This document shows positions 7,822 through 15,840 of a DNA stretch of 36,723 nt, piece after piece. The stretch lies in NCBI GenBank assembly GCA_031376885.1, contig JANMEL010000193.1, forward strand, positions 1-36,723, given 5' to 3'. The notes under the pieces were generated by a model, which made no database searches, was not told the DNA's origin, and saw nothing but the letters and a program-made list of their open reading frames with translations. The translations under genes and the position numbers were made by a program. The stretch is from Chamaesiphon sp031376885 (GTDB taxonomy: Bacteria; Cyanobacteriota; Cyanobacteriia; Cyanobacteriales; Chamaesiphonaceae). The stretch's first letter is position 1. Each line of letters begins with the position of its first letter.

Positions 7822-8556
7822 ATGTCATCATTAACCGGAAAAGTAGCAATTGTGACGGCTTCATCGCGGGGAATTGGTCGATCGATTGCCCTCCGATTAG
7901 GGCGAGATGGCGCAGCCGTAGCGGTTAATTACGTTGCTTCGCCCGAAAAAGCTGAAGCTGTAGTGCAAGAAATTATTACAAATGGCGGAAAGGCGATCGC
8001 GATTCAAGGCAATGTGGCGACTAAAGCCGATGTGACGCGATTATTTGATGAGACAGAGAAACAATTAGGCGCAATCGATATCGTGGTGAATGTGGCAGGT
8101 TTATCGGTGTTCAAACCCCATGTTGACTTGACTGATGAGGATTTCGATAAAATATTTTCGGTCAATACTAAAGGCGCAATGTACATGTTACAAGCAGCCG
8201 CTACCCGCGTCAAAGATGGCGGACGGATCGTGCAATTCTCGACGGGTGGTACGAAGATGCCGCTCCCTGGGGCTGGACTCTATGCGGCAAGCAAGGCAGC
8301 GGGCGAACAGTTTGCTCTTGCGCTAGCCAAAGAAATCGGGCATCGTCAGGTGACGGTGAATCTGGTTTCGCCTGGAGTTACCGATACAGATGGGCTGATT
8401 TTGGCTCAAGAAGCGATCGACCATCTAATCGGGCAAACACCGCTGGGAAGGCTGGGACAACCGCAAGATATCGCTGACGTGGTAGCATTTCTAGTCGGTG
8501 ATGATGCCCATTGGATGACGGGGCAAAATCTCCAAATCAATGGCGGTATTTTGTAG
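7822..8556 (+). CDS. SDR-family oxidoreductase (FabG-like)
   Basis: A 244-residue classical short-chain dehydrogenase. The cofactor loop is TASSRGIG (12-19) with Thr in place of the usual first Gly. VNVAG (90-94) replaces NNAG. The catalytic triad is Ser140, Tyr154 and Lys158 (YAASK), and the C-terminus is WMTGQNLQINGG. NADP(H) use is likely from the Arg after the Gly loop and from NYVAS at the end of beta-2. It probably reduces a carbonyl or quinone-type substrate; the real substrate is unknown. AGAGGA precedes the ATG by about 8 nt. It is divergent from the HxlR gene across a candidate operator, a common pairing for electrophile-induced reductases. Confidence 0.9.
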   Translation: MSSLTGKVAIVTASSRGIGRSIALRLGRDGAAVAVNYVASPEKAEAVVQEIITNGGKAIAIQGNVATKADVTRLFDETEKQLGAIDIVVNVAGLSVFKPHVDLTDEDFDKIFSVNTKGAMYMLQAAATRVKDGGRIVQFSTGGTKMPLPGAGLYAASKAAGEQFALALAKEIGHRQVTVNLVSPGVTDTDGLILAQEAIDHLIGQTPLGRLGQPQDIADVVAFLVGDDAHWMTGQNLQINGGIL

Positions 8557-8620
8557 GCAATATGTTCCTAACAAGTCAATGTAAACTTTGGAGATCGATC
8601 GAAAGATCGAGAAGTAACTA

Positions 8621-9361
8621 ATGGATATTTCTGGCAACCATATATTGATTACGGGTGGAGCTACAGGAATTGGGTTGGCTTTGGCAACAGCTTTTCTCTC
8701 AAAGGGAAATCAAGTTGCAATTTGCGGACGGCGACAAGACAAACTAGATCGAGTCAAACAATCCTTACCGCAAATCATCATAATTCAAGCAGATCTTACC
8801 ACCTCAGATGGTCGATCTACTCTGATTTCACAGACTCTAGCTGCGTTGCCAAATCTAAATGTGGTGATAAATAGTGCCGGAATTATGCAATCTGTTCGAC
8901 TAGATGAAACCGATCCAATCGTGTTAGAGAAATTGTTACGAGATGAAGTTGAGATTGATTGTCTGGCTCCAATTCTATTAACCATTCAACTTCTACCGCA
9001 TCTCAAACAACAGTCATCGGCGGCAATCGTTAATGTGACGACAGGTTTAGTGTTTGCGCCTGCGGCAACATATCCTTTCTACGCAACCGCTAAGGCGGGT
9101 CTACGAGCCTTCACTCAATCATTGCAGTTTCAGTTGAAAACCTCTTCAGTCAAGGTGTTTGAAGTTCTTCCTCCAGCAGTCGATACAGCTTTGAACCAGA
9201 GTGACGATCCTAAAATTTCACCTCAACAAGTTGCCGCCGAGACGTTGAGGGGGATCGAAAAGGGAGTACTTGAAATCAAGGTTGGGCAAAGCAAAATCTT
9301 GGCATTACTATCACGTATTTCTCCTGGTTTTGCCTATTCAATGATTAATGGCAACCGATAA
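8621..9361 (+). CDS. DltE-like SDR oxidoreductase
   Basis: A 246-residue SDR of the DltE-like subgroup. It has TGGATGIG (15-22), GRRQDKL after beta-2 suggesting NADP binding, NSAG (93-96), YATAKAG with catalytic Tyr and Lys, and the PPAVDTALN loop. The subgroup's C-terminus is present too (GIEKGVLEIKVGQSK... LLSRISPGFAY). It is only distantly related to the SDR encoded 64 nt upstream, so it is a second enzyme rather than a recent duplicate. The substrate is unknown. It probably shares the transcript of the SDR upstream. Confidence 0.88.
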   Translation: MDISGNHILITGGATGIGLALATAFLSKGNQVAICGRRQDKLDRVKQSLPQIIIIQADLTTSDGRSTLISQTLAALPNLNVVINSAGIMQSVRLDETDPIVLEKLLRDEVEIDCLAPILLTIQLLPHLKQQSSAAIVNVTTGLVFAPAATYPFYATAKAGLRAFTQSLQFQLKTSSVKVFEVLPPAVDTALNQSDDPKISPQQVAAETLRGIEKGVLEIKVGQSKILALLSRISPGFAYSMINGNR

Positions 9362-9397
9362 TGATGGATTAAATTTGGCTCAAGAAGCGATCGACCA
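9362..9397 (+). pseudogene. Sliver of an SDR gene related to the 7822-8556 gene
   Basis: Bases 9374-9397 are identical to 8400-8423 (24 of 24), and the similarity continues back to CCGATA at 9355. In frame it would read DGLNLAQEAIDH, matching DGLILAQEAIDH of the upstream SDR. This is either a scrap of a third SDR paralog or a partial duplication joined directly to the stop codon of the DltE-like gene. Confidence 0.6.
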
Positions 9398-9464
9398 CAA
9401 GACTGCACTTTTCGCTACGCGGACTAATTCTCAATTCTCAAAACTAAAATAGTAGGTACACAAC

Positions 9465-10106
9465 ATGATCGAACTATATACAGCCAATACTCCTAACGGG
9501 CAGAAACCAGCAATCATGCTGGAAGAAATCGGTCTGCCTTATCAGATTTTCCCTATTAATATTGGAAAGGGAGAACAACATATAGATGCTTTTCTGGCGA
9601 TTAATCCTAATGGCAAAATTCCCGCGATCGTAGATGATGGTCAACGAGTGTTTGAATCAGGGGCAATCTTAATTTATTTAGCAGAAAAAAGCGGGAAACT
9701 ATTACCTACTGATGCTAAGAACCGAGCGGCAGTTTTAGCCTGGACATTTTGGCAAGTCGGTGGACTCGGCCCGATGATTGGACAGTGGGGACATTTCTCG
9801 CGATCGGCACCGGAAAAAATACCTTATGCAATTAATCGATATTTAGATGAAAGTGTGCGGCTATTAAATGTCCTCAATGGTCATCTCACCGATCGCACAT
9901 TTATTGCTGATGATTATTCGATCGCCGATATCATGAATTATACCTGGGCATCAAGTGGGCTGAACTTTATTCGATCTGCACATCCCGATTCTCTTTCAGA
10001 GAGGCTTCGCCAACGAGTCGATAATTTAACGGATCTCGATCGGTGGGTGAAACTAGTTGGCGATCGACCTGCTGTTCAAAAGGGCTTAGAGGTACTAAAA
10101 TCTTAA
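9465..10106 (+). CDS. Glutathione S-transferase, Nu/YfcG-like
   Basis: A 213-residue cytosolic GST. The N-terminal thioredoxin-like domain has TANTPNGQK (7-14), the Thr/Asn-containing motif of YfcG/Ure2-like Nu-class GSTs, in which the usual catalytic Tyr/Ser/Cys is replaced. It is followed by the cis-proline KIPAI (51-55) and glutathione-binding ESGAI (64-68). The all-helical C-terminal domain contains the N-capping box-like SIADI. YfcG-type enzymes act as disulfide-bond oxidoreductases or organic peroxidases using GSH. Its place after two SDRs and an HxlR regulator fits detoxification of electrophiles. Confidence 0.9.
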   Translation: MIELYTANTPNGQKPAIMLEEIGLPYQIFPINIGKGEQHIDAFLAINPNGKIPAIVDDGQRVFESGAILIYLAEKSGKLLPTDAKNRAAVLAWTFWQVGGLGPMIGQWGHFSRSAPEKIPYAINRYLDESVRLLNVLNGHLTDRTFIADDYSIADIMNYTWASSGLNFIRSAHPDSLSERLRQRVDNLTDLDRWVKLVGDRPAVQKGLEVLKS

Positions 10107-10182
10107 TTAATATTGGATCGAGAGGCTACCGCACATCTCGATCCAGATTTGAACCGATCCTTAATTTCATCTATTCCCAATC

Positions 10183-10869
10183 ATGTCTGAAACCATCAGT
10201 AATTTAGAGTCTGCTTTCGGTGGCGAGTCAATGGCAAATCGTAAATACTTGTATTTTGCCGAAGTAGTGAAAAAACTTGGCTATCAAGATTTAGCAAAGT
10301 TATTCAAAGAGACAGCAGCTCAGGAAACCGAACATGCTTTCGCTCACTTTGAATTGCTCCATCCCGAACTCAAAATTGCTAGTATTGAGACACTTAGCGA
10401 TGCCGAAAAACAATCGATCGCGGCTCGTTGTTTAGAGCTAGCAATTGAAGGTGAAACCTATGAATACACCACGATGTATCCAGAATTCACCGTACAGGCA
10501 AAAAAAGATCGCGATGAAAAAGCTACCGCTGATTTTGAAGCCCAAATTCAAGAATCAGCCGAACATGCTGATACATTTCGCCGCGCTGCTCATCGGTTTG
10601 GCTTGCTAGAAGCAGTAGAACATCATCATGCCGATCGATATACAGAAGCTTTAACCGTACTCAAAGGCGGAGAAACAACCGCCAAACAAGCCACTCAGAA
10701 ATGGATTTGTAAACAGTGCAGTGTAATTTACGATCCAGTCCTTGGCGATCCTGATTCTGGTATCGCTCCAGATACACCTTTTGAGGCAATTCCTGAAGAT
10801 TGGCATTGCCCAATTTGTGGTGCGACTAAGAAACTATTTACACCTCATGTAGAAGCAGTTGCCGCTTAG
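10183..10869 (+). CDS. Rubrerythrin (diiron domain plus C-terminal rubredoxin domain)
   Basis: A 228-residue non-haem iron peroxidase that reduces hydrogen peroxide with electrons from rubredoxin/NAD(P)H partners. The ferritin-like four-helix domain (about 3-160) carries the diiron ligands in GGESMANRKYLYFAE (Glu15), ETEHAF (Glu50, His51), EGETYEY (Glu91/94) and QESAEHAD (Glu124, His128). The C-terminal rubredoxin domain binds one Fe through Cys176/Cys179 (CKQC) and Cys209/Cys212 (CPIC). The rubredoxin part is full-length (SGIAPDTPFEAIPEDW), unlike the short version in anaerobe rubrerythrins. A histidine-rich patch HHHADRY is at 147-153. It is encoded between the GST and a flavodoxin-fold gene. 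Confidence 0.93.
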   Translation: MSETISNLESAFGGESMANRKYLYFAEVVKKLGYQDLAKLFKETAAQETEHAFAHFELLHPELKIASIETLSDAEKQSIAARCLELAIEGETYEYTTMYPEFTVQAKKDRDEKATADFEAQIQESAEHADTFRRAAHRFGLLEAVEHHHADRYTEALTVLKGGETTAKQATQKWICKQCSVIYDPVLGDPDSGIAPDTPFEAIPEDWHCPICGATKKLFTPHVEAVAA

Positions 10870-10881
10870 GAATAACTTGCA

Positions 10882-10935
10882 GTTCCAACATTTGGTAGGG
10901 GCAATTCATGAATTGCCCCTACCAAATGTTGGAAC
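10882..10935. repeat. 54-bp perfect palindrome, dispersed family copy 1
   Basis: Two 27-nt arms are exactly complementary with no loop. The central 28 bp (10895-10922) also occur at the centre of the palindrome at 29400-29455, while the outer arms of the two copies differ. It lies 12 nt after the rubrerythrin stop and could form a very stable RNA hairpin acting as a terminator. Confidence 0.9.
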
Positions 10936-10988
10936 GAGCGCAGGTTATTTAATTCTCATTTATAATTCGCAATTACAAATAAAGTCTC

Positions 10989-11570
10989 ATGACAAATATC
11001 GCAATTATCTACTTTTCAGGAACTGGACATACGCATCTAATGGCGGAAGCGATCGCCATAGGTATTCATCAAACAAATCCCGATTCAAAAGTTCAATTGC
11101 TCCGAATTACTGGCGAACAAATTGTGAATGGACGCTGGAAAGATGCGGCAATGGTTGACAGTTTGAATAGTGCAGATGCGATCGTCTTTGGTTCGCCAAC
11201 TTATATGGGTGGAGTTGCCGCACAGTTCAAGGCATTTGTGGATGGTGTCAGCAGTGCCTGGGCGCAACAACTCTGGAAAGACAAAATTGCTGGTGGTTTC
11301 ACCCATTCTGGTGGTTTGAGTGGCGACAAACAAGGAACGCTGATCTATTTGGCGATTAATGCCGCTCAACATTCGATGATCTGGGTGGGTGCGGGTGAAA
11401 TGTCTCAACCCAATGGAGTTAATCGTCTGGGTTCCTATATGGGCGTGATGGGACAAACTACTCCTGATTTTTCGGGTGCAAAAGGGGCAGAACTTGATTC
11501 GGGCGATCGATTATCATGTGAATTATACGGTCAAAGAATTGCCGAAGCGACTCAACGTTGGAGTAAATAA
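10989..11570 (+). CDS. Flavodoxin-family protein (WrbA-like NAD(P)H:quinone reductase)
   Basis: A 193-residue FMN-binding flavodoxin fold. The phosphate-binding loop is YFSGTGHTHLMAEAI (8-22). The second FMN loop is FGSPTYMGGVAAQFKAFVD, and the third is around THSGGLSGDKQGTL. The layout is that of WrbA/flavodoxin_5-type NAD(P)H-dependent quinone reductases, which use two-electron reduction to avoid semiquinone radicals. That fits the neighbouring HxlR, SDR, GST and rubrerythrin genes. The FMN assignment is clear; the electron acceptor is inferred. Confidence 0.85.
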   Translation: MTNIAIIYFSGTGHTHLMAEAIAIGIHQTNPDSKVQLLRITGEQIVNGRWKDAAMVDSLNSADAIVFGSPTYMGGVAAQFKAFVDGVSSAWAQQLWKDKIAGGFTHSGGLSGDKQGTLIYLAINAAQHSMIWVGAGEMSQPNGVNRLGSYMGVMGQTTPDFSGAKGAELDSGDRLSCELYGQRIAEATQRWSK

Positions 11571-11587
11571 AGTAACTGGCATCTATC

Positions 11588-11622
11588 AGATCCAAAGGCT
11601 TCTCAGAGAAGCCTTTGGATCT
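11588..11622. terminator. Perfect 16-bp stem hairpin between two genes
   Basis: Arms AGATCCAAAGGCTTCT and AGAAGCCTTTGGATCT are separated by CAG. The hairpin sits 18 nt after the flavodoxin-like gene and 56 nt before the MFS gene. It has the same ends (AGATCC...TTCT / AGAA...GGATCT) as the hairpin at 31719-31752 with a different middle, so it probably belongs to a mobile palindrome family that may serve as a terminator. Confidence 0.6.
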
Positions 11623-11677
11623 AGCCTCACAAGTAACTCACGATTATCCATCTATAAACATCGATCGATAATAACTA

Positions 11678-12889
11678 ATGCCAAATCCTAATTCATGGAC
11701 GACTAAATTAACTCTATTATTAGCCAGTAGCCTAACAGTCATGTCTGGCGCAACCGTTTCGCCGTCGCTGCCAGCGATGAAACAACAATTTGAAAGTGCG
11801 ATCGCCGATCCCGATCTTCGCACCACTTTAGTTAAGCTGGTAATTACTCTCCCCGCTTTATTTGTCGTAATTGGTTCGCCGATCGCTGGATTAATTGTAG
11901 ATAGATTCGGACGCAAACCATTACTATTAATCACCGCAATTTTATATGGATTCGCTGGTAGTTCGGGGCTTTATTTAGAGAGTTTACCCGCAATTTTAGT
12001 CGGACGAGCATTCTTAGGATTGGCAGTTTCTGGGGTAATGGTGAGTGCTACTACTCTGATTGCCGATTATTATATTGGCCCCGCACGGGCGGCATTTATG
12101 GGGCTACAGGCTGGCTTTATGGGCTTGGGTGGTGTGGTGTTTCTGACATTAGGCGGCGCATTAGCTCAACAAAATTGGCATTATCCATTTGGGATTTACC
12201 TATTTGCTTGGCCGATCGCTATTCTAGTTTTAGCATTTATTTCAGAACCCGAACGAGGCGAGTCATCTCATCCGAATATCGGTGCCGAAACCGAACCAGT
12301 CAAACAATCTACACCTGTTGGGGTGATGGCGATCGTCTATGGATTTACCACACTCAGTCAAATTGCTTTTTATCTCATCCCCGTACAATTACCATTTTTT
12401 CTCGATGATTTAGTCAAGGCTTTGCCTACTCAAAGTGGTATGGCGATCGCATTTTGCACATTATTTAGTGCGATCGCCTCCCTCACTTATGGCAAACTCA
12501 AACAACGGATGGAATTTGTCACATTTCTGCCAATTATCTTCGGATTTATGGGCATCGGCTATCTATTAATCGGTCAATCCTCAAACTGGGCGCAGGTTTT
12601 AACCGGACTTGCCATCAGTGGTATGGGGTTGGGAATTTTGATGCCGAATATGTCGGTGTGGCTCAGTAGTGCCGTGCCCGATGCCATGCGGGGTAGAGCT
12701 TTGGGGGGTCTTTCTACCGCGATGTTTTTGGGACAGTTTTTATCACCGATTGTTACTCAACCATTGACCAAAAATTTAGGCTTAGGCGGTACCTACGCGC
12801 TCACTGGCGGTGGTTTAGTTATCGTTGCTTTAGGATTTGCCGTTTTCAAATCTCAAGTGCGTAATTTGACCCGTTCTCGTGCAACTTAA
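11678..12889 (+). CDS. MFS transporter (drug/metabolite exporter type)
   Basis: A 403-residue inner-membrane protein with about 12 hydrophobic segments. The diagnostic loop 2-3 motif is GLIVDRFGRKP (about 70-80), and a second copy-like RGRALGG lies in the C-terminal half. PSLPAMKQQF after the first helix and a conserved Pro/Gly-rich helix 5 fit the proton-driven drug/H+ antiporter branch. The substrate cannot be read from sequence. It lies downstream of the detoxification genes, suggesting export of a modified toxic compound, and 23 nt before the aldolase gene. Confidence 0.88.
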   Translation: MPNPNSWTTKLTLLLASSLTVMSGATVSPSLPAMKQQFESAIADPDLRTTLVKLVITLPALFVVIGSPIAGLIVDRFGRKPLLLITAILYGFAGSSGLYLESLPAILVGRAFLGLAVSGVMVSATTLIADYYIGPARAAFMGLQAGFMGLGGVVFLTLGGALAQQNWHYPFGIYLFAWPIAILVLAFISEPERGESSHPNIGAETEPVKQSTPVGVMAIVYGFTTLSQIAFYLIPVQLPFFLDDLVKALPTQSGMAIAFCTLFSAIASLTYGKLKQRMEFVTFLPIIFGFMGIGYLLIGQSSNWAQVLTGLAISGMGLGILMPNMSVWLSSAVPDAMRGRALGGLSTAMFLGQFLSPIVTQPLTKNLGLGGTYALTGGGLVIVALGFAVFKSQVRNLTRSRAT

Positions 12890-12912
12890 CTCGATCGATA
12901 GGAGCAGAAATC

Positions 12913-13848
12913 ATGACACACAGAGTACAAGAAATCCTCAGTTGGTACGGTAGCGATAACCCTGGCACCTTAACCAACTTGGCTCGCTTACTCAATCACG
13001 GACAACTTGCTGGAACTGGCAAACTCGTGATTTTACCAGTAGATCAAGGCTTTGAACATGGCCCTGCTCGCAGTTTTGCCGCAAATCCGGCGGCTTATCA
13101 TCCACATTATCATTTCAAATTAGCGATCGAAGCAGGTTGTAATGCTTATGCGGCTCCATTGGGTTTTTTAGAAGCAGGTGCGCGTGAATTTGCTGGACAA
13201 ATTCCATTGATTCTAAAAATCAACGACCATGATGTATTAGTAGATGATGCCGATCCTTATCAAGCATTAACAGGTAGCGTTCAAGATGCACTGCGACTGG
13301 GATGCGTAGGAATTGGTTTCACCATTTATCCAGGTTCATCTCATCGATTGGATATGTATGGACAAATTCATGCGATCGCCGAAGAAGCAAAACGCAATGG
13401 TTTAGCAGTAATTATCTGGTCATATCCCCGTGGATCGAGTTTGAGCAAAGCAGGAGAAACGGCAATCGATGTAACTGCATATGCGGCCCATATTGCGGCT
13501 CAATTGGGTGCTCACATCATCAAAGTCAAATTACCAACCGCACACGTTGAGCAGGAAGCCGCGAAAAAAGTTTATACCCAACAGCAGGTACCGATCGAAT
13601 CTTTATCAGAGCGAGTTAGCCATGTGGTTCAGTGTACTTTTGGTGGCAATCGGATTGTGATTTTCTCTGGAGGCGCGACAGAGAGCGATTCAACAGTGTT
13701 GGATGAAATCCGCGCGATCGCTCAAGGTGGTGGATTTGGCTCGATTATTGGGCGCAATTCATTCCAGCGATCGAAACCTGATGCTTTAAAGTTGCTCAAC
13801 ACCATTATGGAGATTTATGGTGGTGTCGATCGAGCTACTTCGATTTAA
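12913..13848 (+). CDS. Class I fructose-bisphosphate aldolase (DhnA/FbaB type)
   Basis: A 311-residue DhnA/FbaB-type aldolase that cleaves fructose-1,6-bisphosphate by a Schiff base. It starts with the family motif LPVDQGFEHGPARSFAANP (about 41-59). NAYAAPLGFLE and HIIKVKLPT (candidate Schiff-base Lys204 or Lys206) follow, then the phosphate-binding IFSGGA and IIGRNSFQR loops near the C-terminus. AGGAG at 12900-12904 precedes the ATG. Photosynthetic bacteria usually rely on class II aldolase for the Calvin cycle; an FbaB-type class I enzyme is an H2O2-tolerant alternative, which would fit this stress-related cluster (an inference). Only 6 nt separate it from the porin gene. Confidence 0.9.
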   Translation: MTHRVQEILSWYGSDNPGTLTNLARLLNHGQLAGTGKLVILPVDQGFEHGPARSFAANPAAYHPHYHFKLAIEAGCNAYAAPLGFLEAGAREFAGQIPLILKINDHDVLVDDADPYQALTGSVQDALRLGCVGIGFTIYPGSSHRLDMYGQIHAIAEEAKRNGLAVIIWSYPRGSSLSKAGETAIDVTAYAAHIAAQLGAHIIKVKLPTAHVEQEAAKKVYTQQQVPIESLSERVSHVVQCTFGGNRIVIFSGGATESDSTVLDEIRAIAQGGGFGSIIGRNSFQRSKPDALKLLNTIMEIYGGVDRATSI

Positions 13849-13854
13849 TTAAAT

Positions 13855-15354
13855 ATGCCAAAATTCAACTATTTATTACTTCCCATCCTCTTATTTTTAA
13901 ATTGCTTTGCTAGCACTTTGGGCGTAATTGCTCAAGTGCTAACAATCAGTCAACCCTCAGATCTAAGATCGACAAGTTGGGCTTTTCAATCCCTACAATC
14001 TCTCTCTCAACGTTATCAATGTGTCTCACAAATTTTTATATCTAGGGAAAAATCTATTCTCACTCGTGATGAATTTGCCGCAGAGATCGAATCTTGTACC
14101 TACAAACTGGATCGACTGCTTAGTAGCAAAATCAAAGATCGAGTTAGTCAACAAGATCTAAGTTTATTACAACGCTTGCAGAGTGAATTTGCACCAGAAC
14201 TAAAAGCGATCGAACAACACACAAGTCAACTAGAATCTCAGCAATTTTTACCAACTACAAAAATAACCGGACAAGCAATTTTTGCCATCAATGCAGGTAC
14301 CTTTAGTGGGAACCAAATCATTGCGCCCAGAGGTGCGATCGTCAGTCAAAATCAGCCCAACATCACCAGCCTCTATCGCGTCAGTTTTGACCTAAATACT
14401 AGTTTCAATCGTACCGATCTATTAAAGGTGCGCCTAGTCGCTGCCAGCCCTGGTATAGGCGATAATGCGGCTGGGTTCTTAGAGCCTAATTTTGGCAGTG
14501 TCCTAGATTTTGCCGTACCTGGGCGAGAACAAGTCAGCTTGGGACGATTGTATTATACATTCAAACCGATCGAGGAGCTGAGTGTAACGATCGGCCCTCA
14601 AATAGTGGCACCAGATTTTGTCGATAAAAATCGCTATGCCAATGTTAGTTTCCGTGATTTTTCCACCGCAGCAATTACCAATAATTTTATCCTATTAGCT
14701 CGACCTGGTGGAGCTGGAGCGGCGATCGATTGGAAGCCGAAACAAAGTCCATTCTCTGTGCGCGGCGTTTATATTGCCAGCAGTGGTGCGGTGAGTTTGC
14801 CTGAAAATCAACAGTTTTTCGGTGGCGGTACAGCTAATGATATTCGCTTATTTCCGATCGCAGGTGGCGGCGCGACAGGTGGGCTTTTTGGCGACCCCTA
14901 TTTGGGCATCATTGAATTAGAATATGCACCGATAAAATCTCTGACTATGCGTTTACAATACAGTAGTGGAGAGTTACTCGGTAGCAAGTTTGGGGTTGTC
15001 GGAGCGAATGCAGACTTGGCCATTACTCCCCAAATTGGCTTATTTGCTCGCTATGGATCTGGTTCCTATCCCAACACAACACTAGGCGATATTCGCCCCC
15101 AATATTGGTCGGCTGGAATCGCATTTCAGGATCTATTTACTAAAAATGATTTAGCCGGAATTGGTGTAGCTCAACCATTTATGCTGAGAGAAGTTGGTGA
15201 TGCTACTCAAACAAACTTCGAGGCATTTTATAATCTTCCTGTGAGTAAAAGTTTAAGTATTACCCCGATTGTTCAAGTAATTACCAATCCAGCCAATCAA
15301 AGTAGCAATGGATCGATCGTCACAGGCACATTGCGTGCTGTTTTTTCTTTTTAG
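13855..15354 (+). CDS. SLH-domain OprB-type outer-membrane porin
   Basis: A 499-residue outer-membrane protein. A signal peptide covers about residues 1-26 (hydrophobic LLLPILLFLNCFAS). An SLH-like segment (about 36-95, WAFQSLQSLSQRYQC...) binds peptidoglycan in the cyanobacterial porins, and a coiled-coil linker follows (about 95-130). The OprB beta-barrel (about 135-499) ends in the Phe (AVFSF) needed for barrel assembly. This is the standard architecture of cyanobacterial Som/iron-uptake porins. It starts 6 nt after the aldolase stop, so it is probably co-transcribed. The substrate is not predictable; small ions are the usual cargo of the family. Confidence 0.9.
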   Translation: MPKFNYLLLPILLFLNCFASTLGVIAQVLTISQPSDLRSTSWAFQSLQSLSQRYQCVSQIFISREKSILTRDEFAAEIESCTYKLDRLLSSKIKDRVSQQDLSLLQRLQSEFAPELKAIEQHTSQLESQQFLPTTKITGQAIFAINAGTFSGNQIIAPRGAIVSQNQPNITSLYRVSFDLNTSFNRTDLLKVRLVAASPGIGDNAAGFLEPNFGSVLDFAVPGREQVSLGRLYYTFKPIEELSVTIGPQIVAPDFVDKNRYANVSFRDFSTAAITNNFILLARPGGAGAAIDWKPKQSPFSVRGVYIASSGAVSLPENQQFFGGGTANDIRLFPIAGGGATGGLFGDPYLGIIELEYAPIKSLTMRLQYSSGELLGSKFGVVGANADLAITPQIGLFARYGSGSYPNTTLGDIRPQYWSAGIAFQDLFTKNDLAGIGVAQPFMLREVGDATQTNFEAFYNLPVSKSLSITPIVQVITNPANQSSNGSIVTGTLRAVFSF

Positions 15355-15408
15355 GCTAAAATGACCCCACGAACCAAGATTGTAAGTTTAGCTAATTCAG
15401 TCATCAAA

Positions 15409-15654
15409 TCAAATTGCATTCGTAGGTGTGCGGTAGATCGGATGAATCCGCGCGAACCAAGCGGGAAACAGCAACTCCCGACTCATTGCATACACAATTC
15501 GAGCCGCACCATTGAGAAAGGCAACAGTTAGTGTAGCACAAGCATAGCCAGCGATAATACCTGCCACATCAATCGCCAAGGCAAAGCCATTACCCCAAAC
15601 CCGACGGGCGATCGTATCAAACGGTGCGGCATCTTGGGCAAAGTTCGCCGACAA
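15409..15654 (-). pseudogene. Fragment of an APC-family amino-acid permease
   Basis: An 81-codon frame bounded by stops encodes FAQDAAPFDTIARRVWG, then AGIIAGYACATLTVAFLNGA and ARIVYAMSRELLFPAWFARI. This is the conserved central part (around TM6-8 and its loops) of APC amino-acid transporters, which normally have about 450 residues and 12 TMs. Both ends are missing, so it is a gene relic. Nothing recognisable continues it in 15655-15840. Confidence 0.75.
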
Positions 15655-15840
15655 TTAGCGTCAATAAGCAATACCAAAGACTCCAATGCAGATTTACACC
15701 CGATAATTGCAATCTGAACGACTTTTCCGGAAAAGTTGGTTTTGGCTTGTAGATCGATGTACTGGTCAAAAAATACCGAACCGTTGGCGTAGCCTCTCCC
15801 CCTGGAGAATCGACATCGATTAATCAAGATTATAAATTTT
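15655..15840. other. Spacer with relic coding-like sequence and a small repeat
   Basis: On the minus strand an open frame here encodes FFDQYIDLQAKTNFSGKV followed by VQIAIIGCKSALESL, which looks protein-like, but I do not recognise the family. A GCGTAGCC-type hairpin repeat lies at 15781-15813. No promoter for the following exosortase gene was identified. Confidence 0.4.
15781..15813. repeat. Small dispersed hairpin repeat (CGTTGGCGTAGCC type), copy 1
   Basis: It reads CCGTTGGCGTAGCC followed by a TCTCC/GGAGA stem with a short loop, then ATCGA. Related copies lie at 15864-15895, 20201-20230 and 34094-34124, plus a core copy at 29283-29301. The stems vary in a compensated way. Confidence 0.8.

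Noticed and set aside
7822..9361. The two SDR genes as a recent tandem duplication
   Set aside because: The proteins belong to different SDR subgroups (FabG-like and DltE-like) with little identity outside the fold motifs.
10859..11158. Open frame with VGAIHELPLP-type peptide
   Set aside because: It is the translation of the palindromic repeat and out-of-frame flavodoxin sequence. The same peptide appears at the 29400-29455 palindrome.
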